The translations under genes were made by a program, and so were the position numbers. A stretch of DNA of 64,000 nt from Candidatus Acidiferrales bacterium (GTDB lineage: Bacteria; Acidobacteriota; Terriglobia; Acidiferrales; UBA7541): positions 1 through 64,000 of the forward strand of contig JASHQB010000038.1 of assembly GCA_030037775.1 (NCBI GenBank), given 5' to 3'. Positions 16,552 through 24,295 of the stretch are shown here, in pieces. Every line of letters begins with the position of its first letter. The stretch's first letter is position 1. The notes beneath the pieces were generated by a model that saw nothing but the letters and a program-made list of their open reading frames with translations, did no database searches and had not been told where the DNA came from.

Positions 16552-17316
16552 CTACGAAAGACGGTAGTGGCCGGGGGCAAGGAAGGTGAGGAAGCCGAGG
16601 TCGCGCAATTGCTGCAATTGTTGGCGGATTTTGGGCTTTACATGCCGATTCAGCACATGGAGTGCCCGGAGTTCCGCTTCGTGTGCATAGACCTCGTCAA
16701 GATGAAATTCCCGCTTTTGAAGGGACTCAACAATCAACAGGACGTCCAGAGTCCAACCACGCGCTTTGCTTTTCACGCGATGGAGGGGCTTCAAACGTTG
16801 AAACTCCCGCCGCACTGCTACTGACGATGCTGGAAGTCCGTCCGAGACAACAGGGATTCGTGCGCTCCTAGGAATTGCGCCAAGCAGGATGTCACATCCG
16901 ACCCAATCGTGTCGCTCCGCGGCGGGAGAGAGCGGCGGCCGTTTGAAAATATCTTTCAGGGAATACGCAAAGCGAGGGATCAGAGTCAGATTGCTCACAG
17001 TCCATTTTTTCATGTCATAGTGGAGGGCAAAGATGTTCGGGGTTTGGTCCTTCCGAATGGCTTCCACCATCTTGGAATAGGCGGCGTCGGCGATGCGCGC
17101 CCCGAATGGGGACCTACCGCTTTTCAGCTGGAATCTTTCCTCGCATAGCGGGCAAACAAAATCGCTCGCAGGAGTGTTGGGTTTAAGAGGGTCGAGGCGT
17201 GGAGAAGAGCAATTGGGACAGTATAGATTCGCTACCGCCCAAGGCTCTGTCGAGACGCGGGCTTTCTGCGTCGGGTTCTTGTATTGGGGCGCTGGAACGG
17301 GCAGTGTCAAATCCAC
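16552..17316 (-). CDS. DpnI-like restriction endonuclease homologue with Glu-to-Gln change in the active site
   Basis: A GTG-started 254-residue protein, the same length as DpnI and collinear with it as I remember its sequence: QKARVSTEPW, zinc cysteines C33/C36 (YCPNC) and C55/C58 (CPLC), the PD-(D/E)xK core at Asp52...Gln63-Leu-Lys65, PLSPAAERHDWVGCDI in the middle, and a C-terminal winged helix (HVKPKIRQQLQQLRDLGFL, ending in GHYRLS). DpnI cuts Gm6ATC-methylated DNA, with the winged helix as a second methyl-DNA reader. In DpnI the core is D53/E64/K66; here the Glu is Gln (FQLKS). A Gln at this place occurs in active Mrr-like enzymes, so activity is possible but uncertain. Upstream lie a methyltransferase remnant and downstream hicBA. 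Confidence 0.88.
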   Translation of the reverse strand: MDLTLPVPAPQYKNPTQKARVSTEPWAVANLYCPNCSSPRLDPLKPNTPASDFVCPLCEERFQLKSGRSPFGARIADAAYSKMVEAIRKDQTPNIFALHYDMKKWTVSNLTLIPRFAYSLKDIFKRPPLSPAAERHDWVGCDILLGAIPRSARIPVVSDGLPASSVAVRREFQRLKPLHRVKSKARGWTLDVLLIVESLQKREFHLDEVYAHEAELRALHVLNRHVKPKIRQQLQQLRDLGFLTFLAPGHYRLS

Positions 17317-17328
17317 GCGGGGATTAGA

Positions 17329-17674
17329 TCACGTTCCGTCCTTCAGATAAATCTCCGTTTCGGTCTTAATGATGAACATAACTTCTGACGAACTGCGCGA
17401 GCTGAGAGCGAACTTGTTCCAGGCTTCTTCGAGGGAGTCGGCGGGAGCGGAGTAAATGACTTCACGGCAAAGCGAGCCGACGAAATAATAGTTGCGTTCT
17501 CGGCGAACGAGCGAAGATGAGGTCGATGCTGGCGGCGGGGATGGCGGCGAGGATTTGGAGGCAGTCGCCGTGGAAGATTTTGATGTGATGGCGGGGGTCG
17601 TGGAAGGCGGGAAGGGGAAGTTCCGCGTGGGAGTTGCCGGAGAAGGACGGAGATGGAGTGGGGGCGCGAGGCAT
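17329..17674 (-). pseudogene. Methyltransferase N-terminal remnant joined to another gene's 3' fragment
   Basis: In one minus-strand frame, 17674-17510 encodes HHIKIFHGDCLQILAAIP and then AASIDLIFA, the start of a beta-class DNA (adenine-N6) methyltransferase, but the following DPPY motif and the rest are absent. In a second frame, about 17523-17329 encodes a protein-like tail (NYYFVGSLCREVIYSAPADS ... TETEIYLKDGT) whose stop is 12 bases before the GTG of the DpnI-like gene. The simplest reading is a deletion that fused the beginning of a methylase gene to the end of an unrelated one. The tail is not recognised. Confidence 0.6.
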
Positions 17675-17794
17675 TTTGGGGGTTTTGAAGGCAACCCACC
17701 CTTCGGAAGGCGCGAAGGATGGGGCACCCGCAAAAGCGATTCGGATCGTTGATCAAAATGGAGTGATGATCAAGTGGTATCGAAGGTCAGGGTT

Positions 17795-17850
17795 GGGTCA
17801 GTTTGAATTTTGACTCTTTGTGTCACGAACAAGAAAATTCAAACTGGCCC
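17795..17850. repeat. 17-bp inverted repeat with 22-base loop
   Basis: CAGTTTGAATTTT (17799-17811) is perfectly complementary to AAAATTCAAACTG (17834-17846); with GGGT/GGCCC flanks the arms reach 17 bp with one G-T wobble. The sequence resembles the ends of IS21-type elements I have seen (GGGTCA...TTTTGAC), but no transposase is present, so it may be a relic or a small non-autonomous element. Confidence 0.5.
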
Positions 17851-17888
17851 CCTACGAGGGGCAGTGCGAGGTGTGGGGCGGCGAAGGG

Positions 17889-18590
17889 CTAGCGCATGTT
17901 GACGAGACGCGCGAGGAAGAAGGCAGCGGAGGCGGCGAGGCCGCCGACGAAGGCGGTCTGGAGCGCGCCGCGCAGAGGCGAGATGCCGGTGAATTTGGCC
18001 TTGAAGAAGCCGAAGGCCAGCAGCGCGAAAAGAGTGACGCCGACGGAGAGCCACAGCGCGGTGAAAATGTGGCCGAGCAGCATGTAGGGCGCGAGAGGAA
18101 TCAGGCCGCCGACGATGTAGGAGGCGGCGATGGTGGCGGCGCTGCGCGCGGCGCGCGTGGGGTCGGGCTCCTCAAGGCCGAGCTCGAAGCGCATCATGAA
18201 GTCGACCCAGCGCTTCTGGTCGGAGACGATGGCGTTGACGACGGGGCGGACGTGCTCTTCGGCGAGGCCGTAGCTGCGAAAGACTTTCGCGACTTCCTCT
18301 TCTTCCTGGTCGGGGATTTCGACGGTCTCGTCGATTTCGCGCTGCACCTCGGAGGCGTAATGCTCGGCGTCGGTCTTGGCGGCGAGGTAGCCGCCGAGGC
18401 CCATGGCGATGGAGCCGGCGACGATTTCAGCGAGGCCGGCGGTGACCACGATGCGCGCGGAGGCGATGGCGCCGGTGATGCCGGCGGCGAGGGCGAAGGG
18501 CACGGTGAGGCCGTCGGCCATGCCGATGACGATGTCGCGTACCGAGGCGACGGAGATGGAGTGCCTTTCGGTGTGGGCGATGGTGGGCAT
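17889..18590 (-). CDS. VIT1/CCC1-family iron/manganese transporter
   Basis: 233 residues. The N-terminal signature ASVRDIVIGMADGLTVPFAL and the following TAGLAEIVAGSIAMGLGGYLAA are characteristic of VIT1/CCC1. A cytoplasmic acidic insert (EIPDQEEEEVAKVFRSYGL..., about 88-140) corresponds to the metal-binding domain of plant VIT1, rich in Glu. Three C-terminal membrane helices follow, giving five in total. The family exchanges protons for Fe2+ or Mn2+, exporting or sequestering excess metal. The gene stands alone and is divergent from the kinase. Confidence 0.88.
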   Translation of the reverse strand: MPTIAHTERHSISVASVRDIVIGMADGLTVPFALAAGITGAIASARIVVTAGLAEIVAGSIAMGLGGYLAAKTDAEHYASEVQREIDETVEIPDQEEEEVAKVFRSYGLAEEHVRPVVNAIVSDQKRWVDFMMRFELGLEEPDPTRAARSAATIAASYIVGGLIPLAPYMLLGHIFTALWLSVGVTLFALLAFGFFKAKFTGISPLRGALQTAFVGGLAASAAFFLARLVNMR

Positions 18591-18730
18591 GCGCCGCTCC
18601 TTTGCTCTGGTTGCGCTGGCTGCGTTCAGGAATTTATCTCATAAATGCGGAGGCGGGCGCGGGGATTTTCGCAGGGCGCTGCGCCCGGAGAAATGCGGCG
18701 GCGAGAAGCACGGACGAAACGGGAGATGGG

Positions 18731-21559
18731 ATGTATAATCCCGCGACTTCGAAACCAAATGCATTGCTGACACCAGGAACAAAGCTTGGGGCGTATGAAG
18801 TTGCCGCGGCGCTCGGCGCGGGCGGCATGGGGGAAGTATACCGCGCGCGGGACACGCGGCTGGGGCGCGACGTGGCGCTCAAAGTCTTGCCGGAGGCGCT
18901 TGCCCAGGACGCGGAGAGGCTGGCGCGATTCCGGCGCGAAGCGCAGGTGCTGGCGTCGCTTAATCATCCGAACATCGCGGCGATTTACGGCTTCGAAGAT
19001 TCCGGCGCCAGGCACGCGCTGGTGATGGAACTTGTTGAAGGGCCCACGCTGGCGGAGCGGATTGCCGGCGAACGAAAGGGATCGAGCAGCGCGGGAACGC
19101 GTTCCGACGCAAAGGTCAGCACTGCACAACAAAGCCGGTCAACGCCGATTGCGATGGATGAAGCGCTGGCGATTGCGAAACAGATTGCGGAAGGGCTGGA
19201 ATACGCGCATGAGCGCGGCGTGGTGCACCGGGATCTGAAACCTGGAAACATAAAAATCACAAATAACGATGCGGTGAAGATTCTGGATTTTGGATTGGCG
19301 AAGGCGCTCGAAACGGATGCGAGTTCAGTGGACATTTCCAGTTCGCCGACGATTACGCGGATGGCGACGCAGGCCGGAGTGATTCTGGGGACGGCGGCGT
19401 ATATGTCGCCGGAGCAGGCCAAAGGCAAATCGGTGGACCGGCGGACGGACATTTGGGCGTTTGGCTGCGTGCTGTACGAAATGCTGACGGGGAAAATGGC
19501 GTTCGGCGGCGAGACAGTGACGGACACGCTGGCGGCGGTGATTCGCGCGGAGCCGGAGTGGAGCGCGCTGCCGAAGGATACGCCGACGCACGTCCGCGTG
19601 CTGTTGCAGCGCTGCTTGCAGAAGGATGCGAAGCAGCGGCTGCGCGATATCGGCGATGCGCGGATTGCGATTGACGAGGTATTGAGCGGCGCGGCGGCAA
19701 CCGTCGAGAAGCAATCGCTCGCCACAGTGAAAACGCCGCAACGCGCCGGACGGGCGTGGTTGCCATGGGCAGTGGCGGCGGTGTGCGCGCTGGTGGCGGC
19801 GGGACTCGCGGCCTATTTATATTTTGGGGCGCATGTCGAGCCGGGCGAAAGCACGACGCTCGATGTTGCGCTGCCGCAGGGCGTAAGCATTGTCACGCGA
19901 GACGCGCACAGTGTGGCACTTTCGCCAGACGGACGAGAAATTGTGTTCATGGGAACAAAAGGAAGTTCAGCGCAACTCTACCTTCGCTCATTGAATGAGC
20001 CTGGAGCAGGGCCGATTTCCGGAACCGAGAATGGAGCGAGTCCGTTTTTCTCTCCCGACGGGAAATGGATCGGCTTCTTTGCGGATGGAAAACTCAAAAA
20101 AATCCCGGTCGAGGGCGGGACGGCGCAAGTTCTGGCTGATGCCTCGAATCAGCGCGGGGGAAACTGGGCGAAGGACGGAACGATTATTTTCGCTCCGGAT
20201 TATACGGGGGGGTTGATGAGGGTTCCGGACTCCGGCGGACAGCCGGAAGCGCTGGCGACGCCGGACGCGAAGAAGGGAGAGCGAACGTACCGCTGGCCGG
20301 ACGTGCTGCCGAATGGGCAGGGAATGATCTTTACGATCGGCATGGAAAATAGCGCGGCGAGCTACGATGATGCGGAGATTGTGGCGTATTCCTTCGCTAC
20401 GAAGAAAATTCGGGTGCTGACGCACGGAGACATGGCGATTTATTCACCGGCGGGATACTTGCTCTATTACCGGGCTGGAGTGCTTTTCGCGGCGCCTTTC
20501 AGCCAGAGCCGAATGGAATTCACAGGCGAGCCGCTGCAGTTGCCGGAACACGTGAGCGACGATCCTACGAGCGGGGCGACGTACGTGGGAGTCGCGTCGG
20601 ATGGCACGATGGCGTACCTGAGCGGGGGTTCCGCGACATCCATTCGAACGATTGCGATAACGGATCGCAAAGGAGAGTCGCACGTATTGCCTCTCGCGCC
20701 ACGCGGATATGCCGTTCCGCGATTCTCGCCGGACGGCAAGCGGCTTGCGTTGATCGTCAGCGACGTCACCAACTTTGCGGCGAACGGCCGGGGCGACGTG
20801 TGGATTTATGACTTCGCGAGCGGAAGCATGAGCCGGCTGACGTTTGACGGCACGGATGACTATGACACGTGGTCGCAGGATGGATCGAAAATTTATTTTG
20901 ATTCGAGCCGCGGGAGTGGCGGGGGGCTGTATGCGAAGCGAGCGGACGGTACAGGAAGCGAACAAGCCGTGATGCCGAATGAGGGCAACTCGTATTTCAA
21001 TCCGGATACGATTTCGCCCGATGGGGAGAACATCGTTTTGACACAGCCGGGAGGCACCATTGGCGACCTGTGGATGGCCGGGCTTGGAGACAAGCCGGGG
21101 CCCAAGCTGCTCAAAGCAAACGCTGCAGGGGCGGAGTTCTCACCGGACGGGAGGTACATCGCCTACTCGTCGTATCAATCGGGCATGTATCAGGCATTTG
21201 TGGATACTTTCCCTATCGGCGGAGGGGAATGGCAAGTCTCGCTGGAAAACGCGGCCTATCCCCGTTGGTCCAAGGGAGGGCGTGAACTGGTGTACTACGA
21301 GGCGGGGCAAAATATCATGATGAGCGTTGACGTGGAATTGAAGCCGACGTTCCATGCCGGGCCTCCGCATGAGCTGTTCACGCTAGCGGCCTCGGAATTC
21401 AGCCCGATGCAAACGAATCCGGCGGTGAATTTCGACGTTTCGGCAGACGGGGAGAGGTTCGTTTTCTTGCAGGCGAGCAACGGGGCCGAGCAGGCATCCG
21501 CGACGCTGAGCGTGACGCTGGATCTGCCGGAGCAGATTCGTGGGCTGATGAAAAAATAG
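18731..21559 (+). CDS. PknB-type Ser/Thr protein kinase with PD40/WD40-like propeller sensor
   Basis: The frame is open from 18602, but the kinase begins properly at ATG 18731 (MYNPATSKPNALLTPG). The 942-residue protein has an N-terminal kinase: GAGGMGEV loop (about 29-36), Lys in VALKVL (about 50), HRDLKPGN (about 166), DFGLAK (about 186) and MSPEQ, all intact. An insert of about 25 residues (RKGSSSAGTRSDAKVSTAQQ) separates lobes. One membrane helix (about 342-362) divides it from an extracytoplasmic region with at least six PD40/TolB-like repeats (LSPDGREIVFMG, FSPDGKWIGFF, FSPDGKRLAL, SPDGRYIAYSS). This acidobacterial architecture presumably senses an envelope ligand and signals through phosphorylation; partner unknown. 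Confidence 0.92.
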   Translation: MYNPATSKPNALLTPGTKLGAYEVAAALGAGGMGEVYRARDTRLGRDVALKVLPEALAQDAERLARFRREAQVLASLNHPNIAAIYGFEDSGARHALVMELVEGPTLAERIAGERKGSSSAGTRSDAKVSTAQQSRSTPIAMDEALAIAKQIAEGLEYAHERGVVHRDLKPGNIKITNNDAVKILDFGLAKALETDASSVDISSSPTITRMATQAGVILGTAAYMSPEQAKGKSVDRRTDIWAFGCVLYEMLTGKMAFGGETVTDTLAAVIRAEPEWSALPKDTPTHVRVLLQRCLQKDAKQRLRDIGDARIAIDEVLSGAAATVEKQSLATVKTPQRAGRAWLPWAVAAVCALVAAGLAAYLYFGAHVEPGESTTLDVALPQGVSIVTRDAHSVALSPDGREIVFMGTKGSSAQLYLRSLNEPGAGPISGTENGASPFFSPDGKWIGFFADGKLKKIPVEGGTAQVLADASNQRGGNWAKDGTIIFAPDYTGGLMRVPDSGGQPEALATPDAKKGERTYRWPDVLPNGQGMIFTIGMENSAASYDDAEIVAYSFATKKIRVLTHGDMAIYSPAGYLLYYRAGVLFAAPFSQSRMEFTGEPLQLPEHVSDDPTSGATYVGVASDGTMAYLSGGSATSIRTIAITDRKGESHVLPLAPRGYAVPRFSPDGKRLALIVSDVTNFAANGRGDVWIYDFASGSMSRLTFDGTDDYDTWSQDGSKIYFDSSRGSGGGLYAKRADGTGSEQAVMPNEGNSYFNPDTISPDGENIVLTQPGGTIGDLWMAGLGDKPGPKLLKANAAGAEFSPDGRYIAYSSYQSGMYQAFVDTFPIGGGEWQVSLENAAYPRWSKGGRELVYYEAGQNIMMSVDVELKPTFHAGPPHELFTLAASEFSPMQTNPAVNFDVSADGERFVFLQASNGAEQASATLSVTLDLPEQIRGLMKK

Positions 21560-21665
21560 GGTGCATGCCACGAGACAAACGAGTGAGTCAGTTATCCCTG
21601 ATATACCAGACCAGCCCTCTGCGGGCGGCAGCGACGCGTATGCCTGAACTGCACGAGGAGCTGCG

Positions 21666-22589
21666 ATGAAGATGTACCTTTCCCGACGCAGTTTGCTTAT
21701 CCGTTCTGCCGCGGTTTTCGCCGGTGCACACGCTGCTGGCCTTACGCGTTTATGGGGTGGCGGCGCGAAATCGAAGCCGGGTGTGCAGATGTATATGGTG
21801 ACTCCGGAATACCGGAAGGATCCTTCGGGCACGCTCGCGCAGCTGGCAGCGATCGGGTACGGATATGTGGAGGCATTCTCGATTACCAACATCAGCGCTT
21901 TCAGGAAGATGCTCGGTAATGCGGGACTGGGCAGCCCTTCCGAGCATTTCTTCTTTGGGTCTGAGGACACGGAGAAACTGCTGGACGACGCGAGCGCTCT
22001 GGGCGTGAATTACGCGGTGAGTACGTTTCTGCCGCCTGAAAGGTGGAAAATGAGCGACTTCGCCGCGACGCTGGAGAGGCTGAATCATCTGACGGCCGAC
22101 GACTTCCGGCGGATCGCGGCGTTTGCCAATCAGATTGGCGAGAGCGCCAAGAAGCGCGGTTTGGAATATGCCTACCATAATCACAGCTTCGAGTTCCGCA
22201 GATTCGAGCGCGGAGAGACGGGCTACGAGATTCTTCTGAAGGAGACAGATCCCCAGCTGGTCAAGCTAGAAGTGGATGCAGGGTGGATGGCTGCGGGCGG
22301 CACTGATCCAGTAGCACTGATTACCGCGAATGCCGAGCGGGTGCGGTTGTTGCATTTCAAAGACTTCAGCGCCGTGACACCGCCATTGAACGAGATCGGA
22401 GGAGCAGCAGGGGCGCATATTGTGGATCTTGGAAGGGGAGTGGTTCCGCTAAAGGCGGCTTACGAAGCAGCGCGGAGGGCGGGCGCAGAGTATTTCATCG
22501 TGGATCACGATCCGCCGTTCCACGGGCAGACCGCGTTAGAAGCGGCGAAGACGGACTACGATTATGTCGCCGGGCTGATGGTTTCGTGA
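21666..22589 (+). CDS. Tat-exported sugar phosphate isomerase/epimerase-like TIM-barrel protein
   Basis: 307 residues starting after GAGGAGCTGCG. The N-terminus SRRSLLIRSAA with a hydrophobic stretch resembles a twin-arginine signal. The barrel is of the xylose-isomerase-like AP-endonuclease-2 family: YAYHNHSFEF, VKLEVDAGWM, VRLLHFKD and a final Glu/His region (EYFIVDHDPPF). The metal ligands expected for this family (Glu/His/Asp/His) appear to be present. Substrate unknown; such Tat-exported members often act on sugars or inositol derivatives in the periplasm. Confidence 0.8.
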   Translation: MKMYLSRRSLLIRSAAVFAGAHAAGLTRLWGGGAKSKPGVQMYMVTPEYRKDPSGTLAQLAAIGYGYVEAFSITNISAFRKMLGNAGLGSPSEHFFFGSEDTEKLLDDASALGVNYAVSTFLPPERWKMSDFAATLERLNHLTADDFRRIAAFANQIGESAKKRGLEYAYHNHSFEFRRFERGETGYEILLKETDPQLVKLEVDAGWMAAGGTDPVALITANAERVRLLHFKDFSAVTPPLNEIGGAAGAHIVDLGRGVVPLKAAYEAARRAGAEYFIVDHDPPFHGQTALEAAKTDYDYVAGLMVS

Positions 22590-22629
22590 CGGGCGGAGCT
22601 GAATGGCCTTACTTATAAATTTTGCGTTA

Positions 22630-22660
22630 TTTACACTGCGCCGCGCGGCGGGAGTATAAT
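22630..22660 (+). promoter_or_regulatory. Candidate sigma-70 promoter for sod
   Basis: A perfect -10 TATAAT at 22655-22660 with TTTACA at 22630-22635, 19 bases apart. The start codon of the dismutase lies 33 bases beyond the -10. Confidence 0.5.
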
Positions 22661-22692
22661 TACACGGTACGAACGCAATTTGAGGAGGAAAA

Positions 22693-23334
22693 ATGACAGA
22701 TGCTCAAGGAGCCGCACAGGCAACGGCGTTTAAGTTGCCGCCCCTTCCCTATCCATTCGACGCGCTGGAGCCGTATATCGACGCGAAGACGATGGAAATT
22801 CATCACGACAAACACCATGGCGGGTACGTGAATAACTTGAACAAGGCGCTCGAAGGACACGCCGATTTGCAGAAGCTTTCGCTGGAGCAGCTGCTGCACG
22901 GAATCGAGAGAGTGCCGGAGACCATTCGCACCGCGGTGCGCAACAACGCCGGCGGGCATGCCAACCATTCGCTCTTTTGGCCGAGCATGAAAAAAGGCGG
23001 CGGCGGAGAGCCGAAGGGCGAAATTGCCGAAGCGATCAAGTCGGCGTTCGGGAGCTTCGCGGATTTCAAAACGAAGTTCAACGACGCGGCGACGAAACGG
23101 TTTGGCTCCGGCTGGGCGTGGCTGTTGATGAGCGGCGGAAAGCTCGGGATTGAGTCCACGGCGAACCAGGACAGCCCTCTGATGGAAGGCAAAAAGCCGG
23201 TGCTGGGACTGGACGTGTGGGAGCATGCGTATTATTTGAAGTATCAGAACCGCCGGCCGGATTACATCGAGGCGTGGTGGAACGTGGTGAACTGGGACCA
23301 GATCAACCAGAATTTGGCGGCGGCGAAGAAATAA
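22693..23334 (+). CDS. sodA: Superoxide dismutase [Mn/Fe]
   Basis: 213 residues behind a strong SD (GAGGAGGAAAA). Metal ligands are all present: His in MEIHHDKHH, His in [10 protein letters not shown], Asp and His in LDVWEHAYY. The Gly-Gly in NNAGGHANH and the Gln in TANQDSPL are at the positions used by Mn-type and cambialistic enzymes rather than strict Fe-SOD. The N-terminus has an extra 12 residues ([12 protein letters not shown]) but no signal peptide, so it is cytoplasmic. A strong promoter precedes the gene and a terminator follows, making it a single-gene unit. Confidence 0.95.
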   Translation: MTDAQGAAQATAFKLPPLPYPFDALEPYIDAKTMEIHHDKHHGGYVNNLNKALEGHADLQKLSLEQLLHGIERVPETIRTAVRNNAGGHANHSLFWPSMKKGGGGEPKGEIAEAIKSAFGSFADFKTKFNDAATKRFGSGWAWLLMSGGKLGIESTANQDSPLMEGKKPVLGLDVWEHAYYLKYQNRRPDYIEAWWNVVNWDQINQNLAAAKK

Positions 23335-23370
23335 GGCAGCCCGACAAGCCGGCGAAAACAAAAGCAGGTC

Positions 23371-23407
23371 CCTGCCTGCCCGCCACGGCGGGCAAGCGGC
23401 AGGCAGG
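23371..23407. repeat. Nested inverted repeat, CCTGCC-type
   Basis: CCTGCCTGCC (23371-23380) pairs with GGCAGGCAGG (23398-23407), and inside TGCCCGCC (23377-23384) can instead pair with GGCGGGCA (23387-23394). The two folds exclude each other. It resembles the repeat at 12414-12433. Confidence 0.5.
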
Positions 23408-23468
23408 CCTCACTGCCATCGCGCAGACAACGCGCGCTGGGTTCGGGATGACAGCGTAAACGCAGAGA

Positions 23469-23513
23469 ACGCGGATTCGCCCAGAAGCGTGCGGCGAATC
23501 CGCGTCGTTTTTT
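23469..23513 (+). terminator. Rho-independent terminator downstream of sod
   Basis: ACGCGGATTCGCC (23469-23481) and GGCGAATCCGCGT (23493-23505) form a perfect 13-bp stem with an 11-base loop, followed by CG and six T. Confidence 0.88.
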
Positions 23514-24127
23514 CAGTGATGATTTATAGCGCGCCGCCGCTTCACTAGTCGCCGTGAGGCGGGCAGCACGGATGCGGACACGGCGGGCACGGCGGCGGGC
23601 AGCACGGATCGGTTGCCACGAGCGCGGGGAGCGCGCTCACAGCAGGCGTCGCCGTCACAGCAGTTACCGCGTATTTGATTGTTCGCATTGCTTTTTCCTC
23701 CTGCGGATTTGCATTCCGGCAAACCAGCGATGAGGCTGCAGACCTCGCCGCACTCGCCGCTGGAGCACGAGCAGCGCTTCCATTCCCGTTCAATGCGCTT
23801 GAGCCGTTGCAGCAGCGCCGACAGCTCGCGGATCTGATCGGCGACGGACTTCGCACGCGCTTGCGTCCAACTGAAAACGTCGGGGCACGGACAGCGACCG
23901 CTGCGCGCGAGATGCAGAATTTCCTGCATCTCGGCGAGGGTGAGCCCGATGGCCTTGGAGCGCTGGATGAAAGCGACGTAGCGAAGCGCGGCGGGGTCAA
24001 AGACGCGGTAGCCGGTGTGGCTGCGAGCGGCTTTCGGGAGCAATCCAAGGCTTTCCCAGTAACGGATGGTCTTGGAGGGCACGCCGGAGCGTTTGGCAAA
24101 AGCGGAAATGGTGAGCGCGTCGCCCAT
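23513..24127 (-). CDS. MerR-family metal-responsive regulator with extended C-terminus
   Basis: Start set at ATG 24127 (GGAAAGG upstream); the frame is open further up but that part covers the operator. The N-terminal winged helix reads LTISAFAKRSGVPSKTIRYW, then the SHTGYRVF and YVAFIQRSKAIGLTLAEMQEI blocks. Metal-type cysteines: C79/C81, then C119, C121, C126 and C130 (VCSLIAGL, like the SCPLIASL of mercury MerR and the CPII of CueR). A Cys at the dimerisation helix (C79/C81) is typical of divalent-metal sensors. Residues 1-142 are a normal-length regulator; residues 147-204 overlap a small gene in another frame and are low-complexity. It presumably controls itself and that gene through the 24149-24169 dyad. 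Confidence 0.85.
   Translation of the reverse strand: MGDALTISAFAKRSGVPSKTIRYWESLGLLPKAARSHTGYRVFDPAALRYVAFIQRSKAIGLTLAEMQEILHLARSGRCPCPDVFSWTQARAKSVADQIRELSALLQRLKRIEREWKRCSCSSGECGEVCSLIAGLPECKSAGGKSNANNQIRGNCCDGDACCERAPRARGNRSVLPAAVPAVSASVLPASRRLVKRRRAINHH
23545..23688 (-). CDS. 47-residue exported Cys/Pro-rich peptide overlapping the MerR gene
   Basis: ATG at 23688 follows AGGAGG (23702-23697) by 8 bases, the strongest ribosome site in this locus. The peptide has a signal-like N-terminus (MRTIKYAVTAVTATPAV then SALPALVA) and ends with a dense thiol region, TDPCCPPPCPPCPHPCCPPH, containing six Cys, two His and alternating prolines. Pro spacing would hold the thiols in a rigid array, as expected for binding soft metals. 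I know no named family. It lies within the 3' part of the MerR frame, offset by one reading frame, and would be co-transcribed with it. Being short, it could be spurious; the SD and composition argue against that. Confidence 0.55.
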   Translation of the reverse strand: MRTIKYAVTAVTATPAVSALPALVATDPCCPPPCPPCPHPCCPPHGD

Positions 24128-24148
24128 GATTTGCCTTTCCGAAGATGA

Positions 24149-24169
24149 ACCTTCCCGCGGGAGGAAGGT
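24149..24169. promoter_or_regulatory. CueR-like MerR-family operator/promoter
   Basis: A perfect dyad ACCTTCC-N7-GGAAGGT, the same arms and spacing as the E. coli CueR box at copA. On the minus strand TTGCAC overlaps its left edge and TCATCT begins 19 bases later, the long spacer typical of MerR-activated promoters. The MerR start codon is 22 bases downstream. Confidence 0.75.
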
Positions 24170-24295
24170 GCAAGTACTAGATGCGGGAGATTCGAGGTTG
24201 GAAGCCAGAAAAGCGAGAAGCAGAAGAAAGACGAATGCAGATTCCTCGTTGGATGCTCGTCGCATCCTCCTCGGAATGACAATGAGGCCGCGAGG

